64,000 bases of DNA from Tetrapisispora phaffii CBS 4417 (GCF_000236905.1 NC_016526.1:62001-126000), one strand, 5' to 3'. Counted from the stretch's first letter, positions 30,813 through 42,427 are shown. Numbers and translations are program-made. Notes: generated by a model from the letters alone, not told the origin.

Positions 30813-31382
30813 CACCACAACACATCACTTCCAAATGACTAGCAACTCATAACACTCATATATATATATATAGAAGACATATAAGACACTCGATGTAACT
30901 TTATTAATGAACACCACCACCCGACCACTACACACACACACACACACCTAACCCATCAGAGTGGTCCATTAACTGACACTTCCATTGTCGACTGACACTT
31001 CTGTCTCTTGTTTCTTTACTGCGCACACAGCAACCGACACGCAACGTATTCAGTGATCTTCCGCGTTAACGTGTAATTTTGAAAAACCGAAATGGGAAAA
31101 CAACGATTTAACATTAAAATAAATAAGTAAACTGAGAATTGTAATTGAAAAGAGTTTATTTGTCTATAAATTAAGGCTATCAAATGGTATTATAGGTTAC
31201 TGTTGTAGATACTGGCAGATAATAGCGGCCAAGAGCTTTCTATTGTTATATATATCTTCGGAAGTTTGTTTGGTATTTGAAATTTCATCAAGCTCGTAAG
31301 CGACGGGAGTTGTTTTATTTGTAGAGATTGAAAGCAAAGAGTAGGAAAAAACAGTTGCAGTGCGCTCAGCAAGTTTACAACA
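30813..31382. other. TAF7-SNF2 intergenic region with microsatellites
   Basis: 570 bp. It holds a (TA)n stretch at about 30858-30872 and a (CA)9 run at 30931-30947, then the SNF2 promoter and leader. No ORF or RNA gene was supported. Confidence 0.6.
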
Positions 31383-31904
31383 ATGGAGGTTCCTCAGCGC
31401 CAATTCACGAGGGAGGAGATCAATAGATGTTATCTGAGATGGCAACAGTTGCGCAATGAACATGGCGAGAACGCTCCCAATATTCCTGAGTTCATATACT
31501 TTACCAAGGTCCTGCAGGCAGCTGCTAAACAACAACATACTCTGAAGCAACAGCAGCTTTCCAGTGACACTGATCAGAACAATGCTGCTCAATCCGCTGC
31601 ACCAGGAACAACTGGTCCTAATATCATAACTCAAGAGCCAATGGTAGTAAATAACAGGAATGATTCTGGTAGAAACCCGAATATGAATGATTTGTCTCCA
31701 ACGTCTTCACAATCAATACCGACAAAGCAAGGATATACCGATGCCCGAGGTGATAACACAAAAGGGTTAAACCAGAATTCAATGCCATTGACTTCAACGG
31801 GGAATGAACAAAACTCAAAAACACAAAACATACTAGGACAGGCTCCAACACCAGGAGCAGGCGATCACTCTGCATTTAATAGTAAAACACAAATGAACCA
31901 ACAT

Positions 31905-31962
<58 letters not shown>

Positions 31963-34900
31963 CGTTAGGAAGAATTGCGTTCGATCAAGCGCACGTATTG
32001 AAAGCTCAAGTTACAGCCCTGAAATGTTTGGTTAATAAACAACCAATATTAGAAACCTATCAAGTGGCTATAAATAATTCTATAAAAAACCAACCGGACT
32101 TCAGAAAACTGTTGAAAAGTTTGAGTGACCATTTGAAAGTGAAAACCATTAAACAACAATCCTTATCCCAATCACAGACAGAAGGCCAAGAACAACTTCA
32201 AATCCAGTCAAAAGCTCAACAGAACCAGGTAAGCCAACAAAATTTGCAAACTCCATCAAATATTCCAGCATATCAAGCTCCCCCACATCAACAGGAGAAT
32301 GTCAGCAAACCTGCAGGTAAACGAGCTCAAAATACAAATAATGGAGGAGTTGACAATAATAACAATATGAAAACTGAGCTAAATAGGGGAAATATAAATC
32401 AAACACAAAATCTAGCGCAATTATCACGCAATGCATCAAGTTCCCAAATTAATAATACAGATCAGATATCGAAAAAAGTTGTTAATTTAGATATTGTTGG
32501 AAAGGAAGGAAGTATACCTTTTCAATCCGAGATCAAGCCTGAACTTAAACCAACTCCAGTGATCCTTGATGAAGAACCACCAAAGCATGAGATACCTATT
32601 CCATTTACGATGTTTAAAAAATTACATCCAACCATCGAAAGAGTAGAAGAAATAGAAAACCCGGACGTGATGGTGGACTCATTTACATTACCTGATTTAG
32701 ACGATAGGCCAGTCAGCTACGATGCTCTTTTTTCTACACCAAATAACGTAGCAAGTACTATTGAACCTGGTTTATTACCACCCGGTGTAGATATCCATGG
32801 AATTACAGAATTGTATCAAACGTTGATTGCATTAAATATCGATACCACCGTTGATAATTGCTTATCCGAATTATTAAATGAAGATCTTGATTCAAAATCG
32901 AAAGAAGATGCTCAGTATGATTATTATGCATTGCAATCATTGCCACTTCAGAAGGCTGTAAGAGGTCATCTTTTGGAATTCGAATGGCACCAAAATAACC
33001 TTTTAACTAACAGTTATCCTAACTTTTTGTCTAAAATGAGAAACGTTAATATACAAGATGCAATTATGACAGAGGAATTATATTATAAAAATCAAGTCCA
33101 ACAAAATGAAAAAGAGAGAGTTGGAAAAGCGAAGCAATTAGAAGCCGTAACTAAATTGTCATCAAATCTCTATACTAAGAATATTGATAGAAGATCGAAA
33201 CGTATTAAATTTGGTCACAAATTGATTAATGCTCATACCAATTACGAAAAAGAAGAACAGAAAAGAATCGAAAGACAAGCCAAAGAACGTTTACAAGCTT
33301 TGAAAGCTAACGATGAAGAGGCTTATATAAAATTATTGGATCAAACAAAAGATACAAGAATTACGCATTTGTTAAAACAAACAAATTCCTTTTTAGATTC
33401 TTTAGCCGTAGCGGTTAAAGATCAACAAAAGCATACAAAAAATATGATTGATTCACATACCCATGATGAACAAGGAGAACTTCCAGAACTTACGAAACTA
33501 GATTCGAATACTGTATCTGACAATGATGATGAAACTAATGATAATGTCGATTATTATAGTGTTGCTCATAAAATACAGGAAGTTATCAAAGTTCAACCAT
33601 CAATTTTAGTTGGCGGTACCTTAAAAGAATATCAATTGAAAGGTTTACAATGGATGGTATCCTTATTTAACAATCATCTTAATGGTATCCTGGCAGATGA
33701 AATGGGTTTGGGTAAGACTATTCAAACCATCTCTTTGTTAACTTATTTATATGAAGTGAAGCAGGTACATGGTCCATTTTTAGTTATTGTACCATTATCT
33801 ACTATGACAAATTGGAGTACTGAATTTGAGAAATGGGCTCCCACATTGAGAACTATTTCTTTTAAAGGTTCACCAAATGAAAGAAAAATGAAACAAGCAT
33901 ACATTAAGAATGGCGATTTTGACGTTGTTCTAACAACATTTGAGTATATTATTAAAGAAAAAGCATTATTATCGAAGATTAAATGGATTCATATGGTTAT
34001 TGATGAAGGTCATAGAATGAAAAATGCTCAGTCTAAACTTTCCTTAACTTTAAACACATTCTACCATTCAGATTATAGGTTGATCTTAACAGGTACACCA
34101 TTACAAAATAATTTACCTGAATTATGGGCATTATTGAATTTCGTTTTACCAAAAATTTTCAACTCAGTAAAATCTTTTGATGAATGGTTTAATACACCAT
34201 TTGCAAACACCGGAGGTCAGGATAAAATTGATCTGACAGAAGAAGAAACACTTTTGATTATTAGAAGATTACACAAAGTTTTAAGACCATTTTTATTGCG
34301 TCGTTTGAAGAAAGATGTAGAAAAGGACTTACCAGATAAGGTTGAAAAAGTAATTAAATGTAAAATGAGCGCATTACAAAAGACTATGTATGAACAAATG
34401 TTAAAGCATCGTCGTTTGTTTGTCGGGGAGCAGGTAAACAAGAAGATGGTTGGGTTACGTGGTTTCAATAACCAACTTATGCAATTAAAAAAAATTTGTA
34501 ACCATCCTTTTGTATTTGAAGCTGTCGAAGACCAAATCAACCCATCAAGAGAGACAAACGATGAAATTTGGAGGGTTGCTGGTAAGTTTGAATTATTGGA
34601 ACGTGTTCTACCTAAGTTAAAAGCTACTGGCCACAGAGTTTTGATTTTTTTCCAAATGACCCAAATTATGGATATAATGGAAGACTTTTTAAGATACAGC
34701 AATTTGAAGTATTTGAGACTAGATGGTCATACAAAGGCAGATGAGCGTAGTGAAATGTTACCCTTGTTTAACAAACCCGACTCTGATTATTTTTGTTTTA
34801 TTCTATCAACAAGAGCTGGTGGTTTAGGTTTGAATTTACAAACTGCAGACACTGTTATTATCTTCGACACAGATTGGAACCCACATCAAGATTTACAAGC

Positions 34901-36659
34901 ACAAGATCGTGCTCATAGAATCGGTCAAAAGAATGAAGTTAGGATCTTAAGATTAATTACTGAAAATTCTGTTGAAGAAGTCATTTTAGAGAAAGCACAT
35001 AAAAAATTGGACATTGATGGTAAAGTTATTCAAGCAGGTAAGTTTGATAATAAATCTACAGCTGAAGAACAAGAAGCATTATTAAGATCTTTACTTGAAG
35101 CAGAAGATGCTCGTAAGAGAAGAAGGGAAGAAGGTCTTGATGATGAAGGTGAAGAGATGGATGACAAAGAATTAAATGATTTATTGGCAAGAAGCAGTGA
35201 CGAACTTGTAGTTTTTGCAAAATTAGATGAAGAACGTGCTCGTTCAGACTTAGAAAAAGGTATTACTGAAAGATTATTCGATTCATCTGAGTTACCAGAA
35301 ATTTACCGCCAAGACATGGGTGTTGAAATTGAGAAGGAAGAAGCAGAAAAGAAAAAGGAATATCATGGTAAAAGAGCTAACAGGAAAATCCAGACATACT
35401 CCGATTCCCAATCTGAAGCTCAATGGTTGAAACAATTTGAGGTTAGTGACGGCGAAGACGGCCCTAGCCATTACGATGAAGAAGGTCGCGATCGTTACAA
35501 TGAAATAGGTCCTAACCCTCATGCTGAAGGTAGTACTAACACTGATACTGAAGAAGGTGCCAATGATGACAACGAAAATGAATTTAACGATATTGCTATG
35601 GAGGTAGACTCAACCATTAAATCAGAAAGTGATGAAAAGAAACGTAAACTAGAAATCAATTATGAAGTTTCTAAAAAACCAAAGCTTGATGAAGAAGTAG
35701 TTCCAGAAGACACTAGTGTCACAGCAAGAGATAACAATGTGAGTGCAGACTCCCTAAACAAACACCCTCTAACCAGTACTGATGTTGATAGACATGCTTT
35801 GTCTGATCATGAAGATACATACAGCGACCAACCAGATTTACTTGCAACAAAAGGTAAAGGCCGTGGGAGAGGCAGAGGCCGTGGCAGACCTCGCGGTCGC
35901 GGTCGCGGTCGACCTCGAGGACGTGGAACTGGAAGAGGTGGAATGTCTGCTACTTCAAAGCGTGGGTTGAATTTCATTCGTAACCCAACATCCTCATCAG
36001 AACCTTTAGCAAAAAGAGAAGAGATATCCAAATTAGCGGAAACATTATATAACTATGCTTTCAACTATAAAAACTCTGATGGAAGGAATCTTTCCGACAT
36101 ATTTATGGTAAAACCTTCCAAGAGGTTATATCCTGACTACTACATGATTATTAAATACCCAATGGCTTTGGAAAACATTAAGACTCACTCTGAAACTTAT
36201 GCATACAATAATACCTCCGAAATTTTAGAAGATTTCCATTTAATTTTTTCTAATGCCAGAATATATAATCATGAGGATTCCTTGGTTTATAAAGACTCCT
36301 TGGAATTAGAGAAAGCAATTCAAGAAGAATACAAAAAACTGACTGGGGACACTGCAGAACTAGATTTCAGTACGTTCGAAGAACACTACTGTAGCAAACC
36401 TTTATCTGAACTAGCTACACAGGAACAAAAACCTGATGGAAAAACCAAATCAATGATTGCAGAATCACAAGATAAAGAAGAGACAAAAGCAGCCTCTCCA
36501 CAAGACATACCACGCAATCCAGAAATAAAAAAAGCAAATGAGAAGAGTAATGAAGATAAGCCACAAGATAATTTAACCACATCTGATTCACTCGAGAGCA
36601 CTTCAGATTCCAAAGAAGAAACAACTGGACTTTTAGTCAAAGAAACCACAGAAGGTTAG
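31383..36659 (+). CDS. SNF2: SWI/SNF chromatin-remodelling ATPase Snf2
   Basis: 1758 residues (S. cerevisiae Snf2 1703). The catalytic subunit of SWI/SNF, which moves and ejects nucleosomes using ATP. The N-terminal 400 residues are Gln/Asn-rich with a run of 19 Gln (175-193). A QLQ-type segment EIPIPFTMFKKLHPTIERVEEI comes near 405, and an HSA region rich in basic residues near 590-660. The ATPase has Walker A DEMGLGKT (about 773-780), DEGH, LTGTPLQNN, and in the second lobe STRAGGLGLNLQ and QAQDRAHRIGQ. AT-hook-like GRGRGRGRPRGRGRGRPRG lies near 1490-1515 and a bromodomain near 1545-1650 (YPDYYMIIKYPMAL, NARIYNHEDS). AT-hooks plus long Q-rich N-terminus separate it from Sth1. Confidence 0.98.
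31905..31961 (+). repeat. CAG/CAA repeat encoding 19 glutamines in SNF2
   Basis: 57 bp of mixed CAG and CAA codons, residues 175-193 of Snf2. The two codons are interspersed, which limits slippage. The S. cerevisiae protein also has an N-terminal Gln-rich region. Confidence 0.95.
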
Positions 36660-37091
36660 CTTCAAGTTCCACATTACGGAGGAACTCAACAGTTTCTCCA
36701 CATTATACATCCCATGTATAGTTTGTATTTCAAGTTAATTCGTTACATGTATTTAGTAATATAATAGTTGTATCATTATTAGCCATCTCTATATGCACAT
36801 ATCCATGTAGAAGTAAGACGGGAGCTATACATTAGTTTCGTTTAAAGAGTTCATTCGTGACTGCAAAATCTTACATATCTTGCAGAAGCAAATTCGGTAA
36901 TAGTAGCACCGTCGAAAACTGAAATGTTTCTAATCATTTAAGGATAGTCAAGACCATTAAATAAGACTAATTAAGTTGTGGTATCAATTGCTTGCGACTC
37001 AGTTATGGCTTCGAATGTGATTTGGAAGGTCATTATTTAAACACTCATTGCCACCAGTTCATAGAAATATATCAAATATATAACGTTACCA
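36660..37091. other. SNF2 3' region and promoter of the dehydrogenase gene
   Basis: 432 bp, no ORF or known RNA. A possible box D (CTGA near 36918) has no matching box C at a proper distance, so no snoRNA is called. Confidence 0.5.
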
Positions 37092-37901
37092 ATGTCTCAA
37101 GGAAGAAAAGCTGCTGAAAGGTTAAGTGGAAAGATAGTTTTAATTACTGGCGCCTCTTCAGGCATTGGCGAAGCTACTGCGATTGACTATTTAGAGGCTA
37201 CTAATGGCGATATAAAGTTAATTTTAACAGCTAGAAGATTTGAGGTTTTAAAAACTTTGAAGGGTAAGATCGCTAAAGACTATCCAAAGGCAAGTGTTCA
37301 CATCGAGACATTAGATGTCACTCGAACAGAAACTATTGAACCATTTATTGCCAATTTACCAGAAGAATTCAAAAGCATCGATATCCTTATTAACAATGCT
37401 GGCAAGGCTCTTGGATCTGATGCCGTTGGCTCCATTGATACTGAGGATATCAGGGGTATGATGGACACTAATGTCATTGGACTAATCGCTATGACACAAG
37501 CTGTCCTTCCTATTATGAAGGCCAAAAATTCAGGTGATATTGTCAACCTTGGTTCCATTGCTGGGTTGGATGCATACCCTACTGGATCAATTTATTGTGC
37601 CTCCAAGTTTGCAGTCAGAGGATTCACTCACAGTTTAAGAAAAGAATTAATCAACACTAAGATCAGGGTTTTTTTGATAGCTCCTGGTTTAGTTGAAACT
37701 GAATTTTCTGTAGTCAGATATAAAGGTGATAAGAATGCAGCCGATTCTGTTTATAATAACCTAGAGCCATTGAGTGCTGAAGATATCTCTGATTTGATTG
37801 TTTATTCCACTTCAAGAAGACAAAATACAGTAGTTGCAGATACATTGATCTTTCCAACATGCCAAGCTTCTGCTTCCCATATCTATCGCGAGACTATATA
37901 A
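37092..37901 (+). CDS. NADP-dependent 3-hydroxy acid dehydrogenase, YMR226C type (SDR family)
   Basis: 269 residues (S. cerevisiae YMR226C is 267). A classical short-chain dehydrogenase that in S. cerevisiae oxidises L-serine, L-allo-threonine and other 3-hydroxy acids with NADP. The cofactor loop TGASSGIG is at residues 19-26 and the structural motif NNAG near 100. The catalytic Tyr and Lys sit in YCASK (about 171-175), with the catalytic Ser in LGSIAG upstream. An Arg after the second strand (TARRFEVL) fits NADP preference. The enzyme is soluble with no signal sequence. It lies between SNF2 and the YOR289W orthologue, whereas in S. cerevisiae it is on chromosome XIII beside TAF7. Confidence 0.95.
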   Translation: MSQGRKAAERLSGKIVLITGASSGIGEATAIDYLEATNGDIKLILTARRFEVLKTLKGKIAKDYPKASVHIETLDVTRTETIEPFIANLPEEFKSIDILINNAGKALGSDAVGSIDTEDIRGMMDTNVIGLIAMTQAVLPIMKAKNSGDIVNLGSIAGLDAYPTGSIYCASKFAVRGFTHSLRKELINTKIRVFLIAPGLVETEFSVVRYKGDKNAADSVYNNLEPLSAEDISDLIVYSTSRRQNTVVADTLIFPTCQASASHIYRETI

Positions 37902-38014
37902 ATAGATTAACTGAGGATATAACATTAGTGCTGAAATATATAAGTGCATATATACCTAAATATCCACATAACCAGACGTAGGGGTACATATGTATAATCA
38001 TTATTTACTAGGAA

Positions 38015-38758
38015 TTATTCCAGAGCTGATTCCAGATGATCCAAGTACTTCTGAAATGCATGATAGTCCATGCTACTCTCCATGCCTTCATACCTTATAA
38101 CCTCTACAAAATACTTTTCATAATTATCCAAAACAGTTGATATATTTGTAAGACAGCCTGCTTTCTCTATCAAATATTCAAACGTTGTATGTTTATCCCA
38201 TCCTTGTTCTTTCATAACTTCAGGCAAAAATGTAGCACTGACGATACTCTTTGATATCGGATCTCTGTATTTCAACTCAATTCCATGTTTCCCAATGATC
38301 CAGTCATTGATGTTACCATTCTTGTGATTTGATTTATTGCTGTAGATTGTTGTAAAACTATGTAAAATATTGCAAGTACACTTCAACCTCGGCAATTCCT
38401 TCTCTTCAATACTTGGGAATCTGGAGTCTTCCAAGGCAGCAATCAACGTGTATTTATATATCCCTTCCAGTAGAGGTAGCTTAGCAAAAGTACCAATACA
38501 CCCCCTTAAAGCATAATCATCGTCATTACTGAATGGTAAGCTTCTCTTCTTCTTCTTCTTCCAAGTTATGAACAACGACTTAGGGACAGAATGATCTAGT
38601 AATCTATAATTGGGATATGCATTTAAACATATCTTGTTGAATATCTCTTTGCATTGTTTAGCATTGTATTCTTCACTGGGGTTCCTGAAGTAGTGATAAA
38701 GTGTCCACATAGAGAACAAAACATATGGAGAGCCCTCATCTAAACCTACAGAAGACAT
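38015..38758 (-). CDS. AMMECR1-domain protein, YOR289W orthologue
   Basis: 247 residues (S. cerevisiae YOR289W is 251). One AMMECR1 domain covers almost the whole protein. The domain hallmark LRGCIGTF is visible at about residue 85, together with the downstream segments IAALEDSRFPSIEEKELPRLKC, TFLPEVMKEQGWDKHTTFEYLIEKAG and the C-terminal region with VIRYEGMESSMDYH. The biochemical role of the family is not established. It is convergent with the dehydrogenase gene (113-bp gap) and divergent from MPD1. Confidence 0.93.
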   Translation of the reverse strand: MSSVGLDEGSPYVLFSMWTLYHYFRNPSEEYNAKQCKEIFNKICLNAYPNYRLLDHSVPKSLFITWKKKKKRSLPFSNDDDYALRGCIGTFAKLPLLEGIYKYTLIAALEDSRFPSIEEKELPRLKCTCNILHSFTTIYSNKSNHKNGNINDWIIGKHGIELKYRDPISKSIVSATFLPEVMKEQGWDKHTTFEYLIEKAGCLTNISTVLDNYEKYFVEVIRYEGMESSMDYHAFQKYLDHLESALE

Positions 38759-39150
38759 CTTTGTAACACAAGCAATGCCTACTATACAGATTGGTTCCTT
38801 TCATGTATAACACTGTCTGTATTTTAGCAATACAACCTTTTAATATCCAGTTTATCTTATAAGCTCGTTCTGCGATTACAGTTTTGACGGGAACTATTTA
38901 TAACACTTTCTTGCCTAAAAGAATCTTACAATGGTTGCATGTAGGTGTCCAGGTTGGGTATTTGTAAAAGCTAGATCAGGATATTCTGTAAGAAGAAGGT
39001 GTTCCCTTGAATTTAAGTATCGATTTGTTGCCAGGCGATTTTAAAGTTGAGCAGTGAGATCAGAATTGAAAGGACGGTCAACAGTTGCGATTTACTGGAA
39101 TAGACAAGATAGTTTGAACTGAGTTTGATAATTGCTAATTACTATTTGCA
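38759..39150. other. Divergent promoter region, YOR289W type gene and MPD1
   Basis: 392 bp. No ORF, RNA gene or clear factor site was found. Confidence 0.45.
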
Positions 39151-40176
39151 ATGTTAGTCGGTACTATATTGAGAGTTGTATTTATTTGCTTACAACTGCG
39201 CTCTTCAGCTGCTTCGAATGAGAATAATTTTTATGATGACAATCCATACATCATGGAACTCACAGGGAAGAATTTTGATAAAGTTATAGATAATACCAAT
39301 TATACAACAATGGTGGAGTTTTATGCCCCTTGGTGTGGCTATTGTCAGAAGTTCAAACCTGTTATGGAGCAAGTCAGTAAGAAATTGAATGGATTGATGA
39401 ACGTTGCAGCTGTAAATTGTGATTTGAGCATCAATAAGAGATTATGCTCCGAACAAGGTATTGAAGGGTTCCCCACCGTGCTATTTTATAGCCCTATGCG
39501 GATCAACATTTCTGTCACTTATGAGGATAGAACTCTTTTCAAGAGGCCAGCCAAACAGTTATATAGTGGTGAGAGGAAAGTGGCACCTATAATGAATTAT
39601 GCATATACAAAGATAGTGAATTATGCGAAGAAGGTTACCGCTACAAAGACAATAGAAAAGATTTTAGGACAGAAAGCCTCTGTCGATGGCAAAACACAAA
39701 GTAGAGATCTGAAAATGATGTTGTTCTCTGAGAAAGACAAGGTTTTCCCATTGCTGAAGGCCATTGCAATCGACTGGCTGGGAATCATGGACGTATACCT
39801 AGTAGCTAAAACCAGATTGACAGCTTTTATGGCCGAGCATTCTGCATTAAAGGAATCTCATCCAAATATTTCCTTGTACTTAGAAGAACTACTCGCTCAC
39901 CAAATTGAACATAAGACCAAGAAGGACAGAAGACTTGTGGTCTTTGATACGGCAAATGATATATACTACGAGTATGATGGCGACTCTTTCAACAAGCCCG
40001 AGATTGCTCAATTCGTTACAGAGAAGTTTGGCAAAGTTCCACTCGAAGGGCCAACAAGTAAGAAGCACAAAATGATAGAGAGCATTCTTACAGGCAAGAA
40101 TCACAATGCAAAGAGCAGAGGTACACGCAAAAGCAGAGAAAAGAGTAAGAATAAGAGAGTTCATGACGAGTTGTAG
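39151..40176 (+). CDS. MPD1: Protein disulfide isomerase family member Mpd1
   Basis: 341 residues (S. cerevisiae Mpd1 is 318). A soluble ER-lumen oxidoreductase. A signal peptide covers about residues 1-20 (ILRVVFICLQLRSSAAS). One thioredoxin domain follows with active site APWCGYCQKF, Cys62 and Cys65. The usual Mpd1 site is CGHC, so Tyr replaces the His that tunes redox potential. A second, non-catalytic domain follows, then a very basic tail and the ER retrieval signal HDEL at the end. Retrieval plus signal peptide make ER residence secure. It lies next to YOR289W and upstream of RRP36 as on S. cerevisiae chromosome XV, but with MRPL44 inserted before RRP36. Confidence 0.94.
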   Translation: MLVGTILRVVFICLQLRSSAASNENNFYDDNPYIMELTGKNFDKVIDNTNYTTMVEFYAPWCGYCQKFKPVMEQVSKKLNGLMNVAAVNCDLSINKRLCSEQGIEGFPTVLFYSPMRINISVTYEDRTLFKRPAKQLYSGERKVAPIMNYAYTKIVNYAKKVTATKTIEKILGQKASVDGKTQSRDLKMMLFSEKDKVFPLLKAIAIDWLGIMDVYLVAKTRLTAFMAEHSALKESHPNISLYLEELLAHQIEHKTKKDRRLVVFDTANDIYYEYDGDSFNKPEIAQFVTEKFGKVPLEGPTSKKHKMIESILTGKNHNAKSRGTRKSREKSKNKRVHDEL

Positions 40177-40626
40177 GAGAGCCATAGCACTGCATCCACA
40201 ACGAAAATCATTTACTACCCAGGCTTGCACCGACTATGGTACCTATATAGAAGTATATTATTGATATATAACCGCAACATCCACCACGTATCCACTGAAT
40301 CACAGCTGTTTTATCCACTGACGACGACCGATTCAACCAGCTCAATGGTGATAAAGTGTACATGTTACCCGGAGACACAGCCTAAAGTCTCCATTTTACG
40401 TTGATTTTGACAGTGGCTGGCCATTAGGACCTGGACAGTAATCAACAACTCTGGGGTAGAACCAAAGGGTTATATAAGAGTTAAGGTGTTCCAAGAGGGT
40501 CTCAATGAGAGATAAGTCACTTTTCAATGGACGACAAAGTTTTCTAGCTGTCTTTGTTGTTCATTGGAGTAACAATCAATCTATAGTTGAGCGAGATATT
40601 TTACGACTGATAACAGAAGATAGATA
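40177..40626. other. MPD1-MRPL44 intergenic region
   Basis: 450 bp with the MPD1 3' region and the MRPL44 promoter, including a full Reb1-type site. No other gene is visible. Confidence 0.55.
40365..40372 (+). promoter_or_regulatory. Reb1-type site upstream of MRPL44
   Basis: TTACCCGG matches the Reb1 consensus and lies about 255 bp upstream of the MRPL44 start codon. Confidence 0.5.
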
Positions 40627-41017
40627 ATGTTGACTAAATATTTTATGAAAGTAGTCGTGAGGTTCAATCCATTCGGCAAAGAAGGTATGTATACTGGTGA
40701 ATTTGTACGCTCTTATTCCTGTTCTGTTTTTACTAACTGATATCTGTATGTTTGCACACATTACCGTTGAAAAAATAGCCAAGACTGCCAGACTGTTCCT
40801 TGGCTCAATTCCACCCCATCAAAGACAGCAAGGCACCACGATCCAGAACAAACTACTGACTGAAGGGTCTTCAGAGAAGCCGCTGCTTAAAGTGATATTT
40901 AAAGACAAGAAAGAGATGGAAGCTGACCCTACAACCATGTCTTTCCAAGAAGTATCAAATCTATTTGATAGACATTCGAAAAAACTAGCATTGAAGGAGA
41001 CCATCGAGAAACAATAG
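40627..41017 (+). CDS. MRPL44: Mitochondrial ribosomal protein mL53 (Mrpl44), intron-containing
   Basis: Two exons, 40627-40684 and 40779-41017, encode 98 residues, the S. cerevisiae length. Exon 1 reads MLTKYFMKVVVRFNPFGKE and the first base of an Ala codon. Exon 2 continues AKTARLFLGSIPPHQRQQGT and ends KLALKETIEKQ. Without splicing the first exon would be followed by a stop and frame change. The protein is a large-subunit component of the mitochondrial ribosome; its basic, hydrophobic N-terminus can serve as import signal. Intron presence and phase agree with S. cerevisiae YMR225C. A Puf3 element follows in the 3' region. A long downstream frame opened only inside the intron is not the true start. 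Confidence 0.95.
40685..40778 (+). other. Spliceosomal intron of MRPL44, 94 nt
   Basis: 5' splice site GTATGT at 40685, perfect branch sequence TACTAAC at 40731-40737, and the first AG after it at 40777-40778 (AATAG). The branch adenosine is about 42 nt from the 3' splice site. Splicing restores the conserved GKEAKTARL reading frame exactly. Confidence 0.96.
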
Positions 41018-41159
41018 TCCCATTCAGAAAACAACCCAATTGCAAAATAGTTGCACGTCCCCTTTCCATTTCCAATGATCCTTCGATTTTATCTCGACAT
41101 GAACCACTCAATTCAGTGTATAGTCGGGACTTTCGACCCCACTCTCACAGCAAAGAAAA

Positions 41160-41169
41160 CCTGTATATA
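41160..41169 (+). promoter_or_regulatory. Puf3 recognition element in the MRPL44 3' region
   Basis: CCTGTATATA is an exact match to the Puf3 consensus C-H-TGTA-N-ATA, 143 nt after the MRPL44 stop. Puf3 is known to control mRNAs of mitochondrial ribosomal proteins. The element lies in a short tandem repeat whose second copy reads CCGTATATA and so has lost the TGTA core. Confidence 0.55.
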
Positions 41170-41323
41170 ATGCAACCCGTATATAATGCAACCTGTAATT
41201 AATATAATCACAATATTACTCGAAGTGCACCCACTTGCTTCAACTTAAACTTGTATATCACCAGTTGCTTTGCATGTTGTCCATATCTCTTTACATAGGT
41301 AAGCAATTTTTAGAGCTTAAGCT

Positions 41324-41353
41324 GTGAAAAATTTTAGAGATGAGATGAGATGA
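41324..41353 (+). promoter_or_regulatory. RRPE plus PAC promoter module (RRP36)
   Basis: RRPE TGAAAAATTTT at 41325-41335, then three bases, then overlapping PAC cores GATGAGATGAGATGAGAT at 41339-41356. It is about 120 bp upstream of the RRP36 ATG and identical over 30 bp to the RRP5 module at 20157-20186. Confidence 0.88.
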
Positions 41354-41473
41354 GATATAAGAAGTTGATAAAGTGTCAATGCTCGACGGATTTATGTTAC
41401 GTTGGTTGGTCTTCAGCTGCTAAGGACCAGGGTATACTAGACTAGTGTGGTTAAAAGTGTGATTCTTAGAGCT

Positions 41474-42427
41474 ATGTCCTATTACTTTAAAAATTTGAAG
41501 CCTGGCCAAGAGCCTGATGACAACAGTGAAGATGATTTAGAGAATATTTTAAGCAATAGAAAACAACATGAAATAGGCTCTGAAGAGAGTGACGATGAAT
41601 TGAAAACCTTGTCCTTTGCCTCTCTGAAGAAAGCTAATGTTGTGTTGAGTGAAGAAGAGCGGATGGAGGCTAAGAAAGTATCTAAAAAGCCTAAGTTGGC
41701 AGAAAAGAAGTCTAGATATAAGCAATCTGAAGAAGTGGTTGAAGACCGTCATACTAAACATTTTAAAGAGGGATCTTTTGATAACGACAGTGATCTAAGC
41801 GGTAGCGATGATGATAGCGGAAGTGATATTGGGTTCTTTGAAGAAGATGGAGTAAAATCATCTCATAAGGACAAATCCAACAATAAAAGACACAAGCATG
41901 CACCAACCGAACATTCATCAAAGAAACGTGTCTCTAAAATCAGAGAAATACCTGGCCTAGATACCAGTAGGGGTAAGAGAAACTTATATCAGGATATTAG
42001 ATTCGATAAGTCAATGGGTGAGGCAACAGATATCAATGTGATCAGAAATCGTTATCAGTTTTTAGATGAATACAGGCAGAATGAAATCGATGAGTTGGAC
42101 GCTTTGCTGCATGATCGTAAATTTATAAGTAAGATATCAGAGTATGAGAAGGCTGACATGGAGGAGAAACTGAGAAGTATGATGTCGAGAATGCAATCGA
42201 TTAAAAACAGAGACTTGGAAAGAAAGATTGTTAAAGACTACGAAAACGAGTTGAATAAAGATAACAAGACTAGATTCCATTTGAAGGAGTCTGATAAACG
42301 TAAGGTTATACAGAAATGGAAGTTTGAACATATGAAGAATAAACAAAGAGAGAAGGTAATGGAGAGAAAGAGAAAGAAAAGACTTGGTAAGGAATTCAAG
42401 CAATTCGAATTTCACCAGCAGAGATAA
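41474..42427 (+). CDS. RRP36: Small-subunit processome protein Rrp36
   Basis: 317 residues (S. cerevisiae Rrp36 is 300). A nucleolar factor for early cleavages of pre-rRNA leading to 18S. The frame opens at a GTG at 41447, but the first ATG at 41474 gives [15 protein letters not shown], the family start. Acidic and Ser-rich segments alternate with basic ones up to about residue 140. The conserved core begins with [23 protein letters not shown] and continues with [20 protein letters not shown] long basic coiled coil ends in the nuclear-type sequence [21 protein letters not shown]. It is convergent with RDL2 across 73 bp. Confidence 0.95.
   Translation: MSYYFKNLKPGQEPDDNSEDDLENILSNRKQHEIGSEESDDELKTLSFASLKKANVVLSEEERMEAKKVSKKPKLAEKKSRYKQSEEVVEDRHTKHFKEGSFDNDSDLSGSDDDSGSDIGFFEEDGVKSSHKDKSNNKRHKHAPTEHSSKKRVSKIREIPGLDTSRGKRNLYQDIRFDKSMGEATDINVIRNRYQFLDEYRQNEIDELDALLHDRKFISKISEYEKADMEEKLRSMMSRMQSIKNRDLERKIVKDYENELNKDNKTRFHLKESDKRKVIQKWKFEHMKNKQREKVMERKRKKRLGKEFKQFEFHQQR

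Larger units (their letters stand above)
41018..41473. other. MRPL44-RRP36 intergenic region
   Basis: 456 bp. It contains a Puf3 element, a 16-nt tandem duplication (GTATATAATGCAACC at 41163 and 41179) and an RRPE/PAC module. No further gene was seen. Confidence 0.6.

Noticed and set aside
40697..41017. 106-residue protein starting inside the MRPL44 intron
   Set aside because: Its N-terminus is intron sequence; splicing at perfect signals gives the conserved 98-residue protein.
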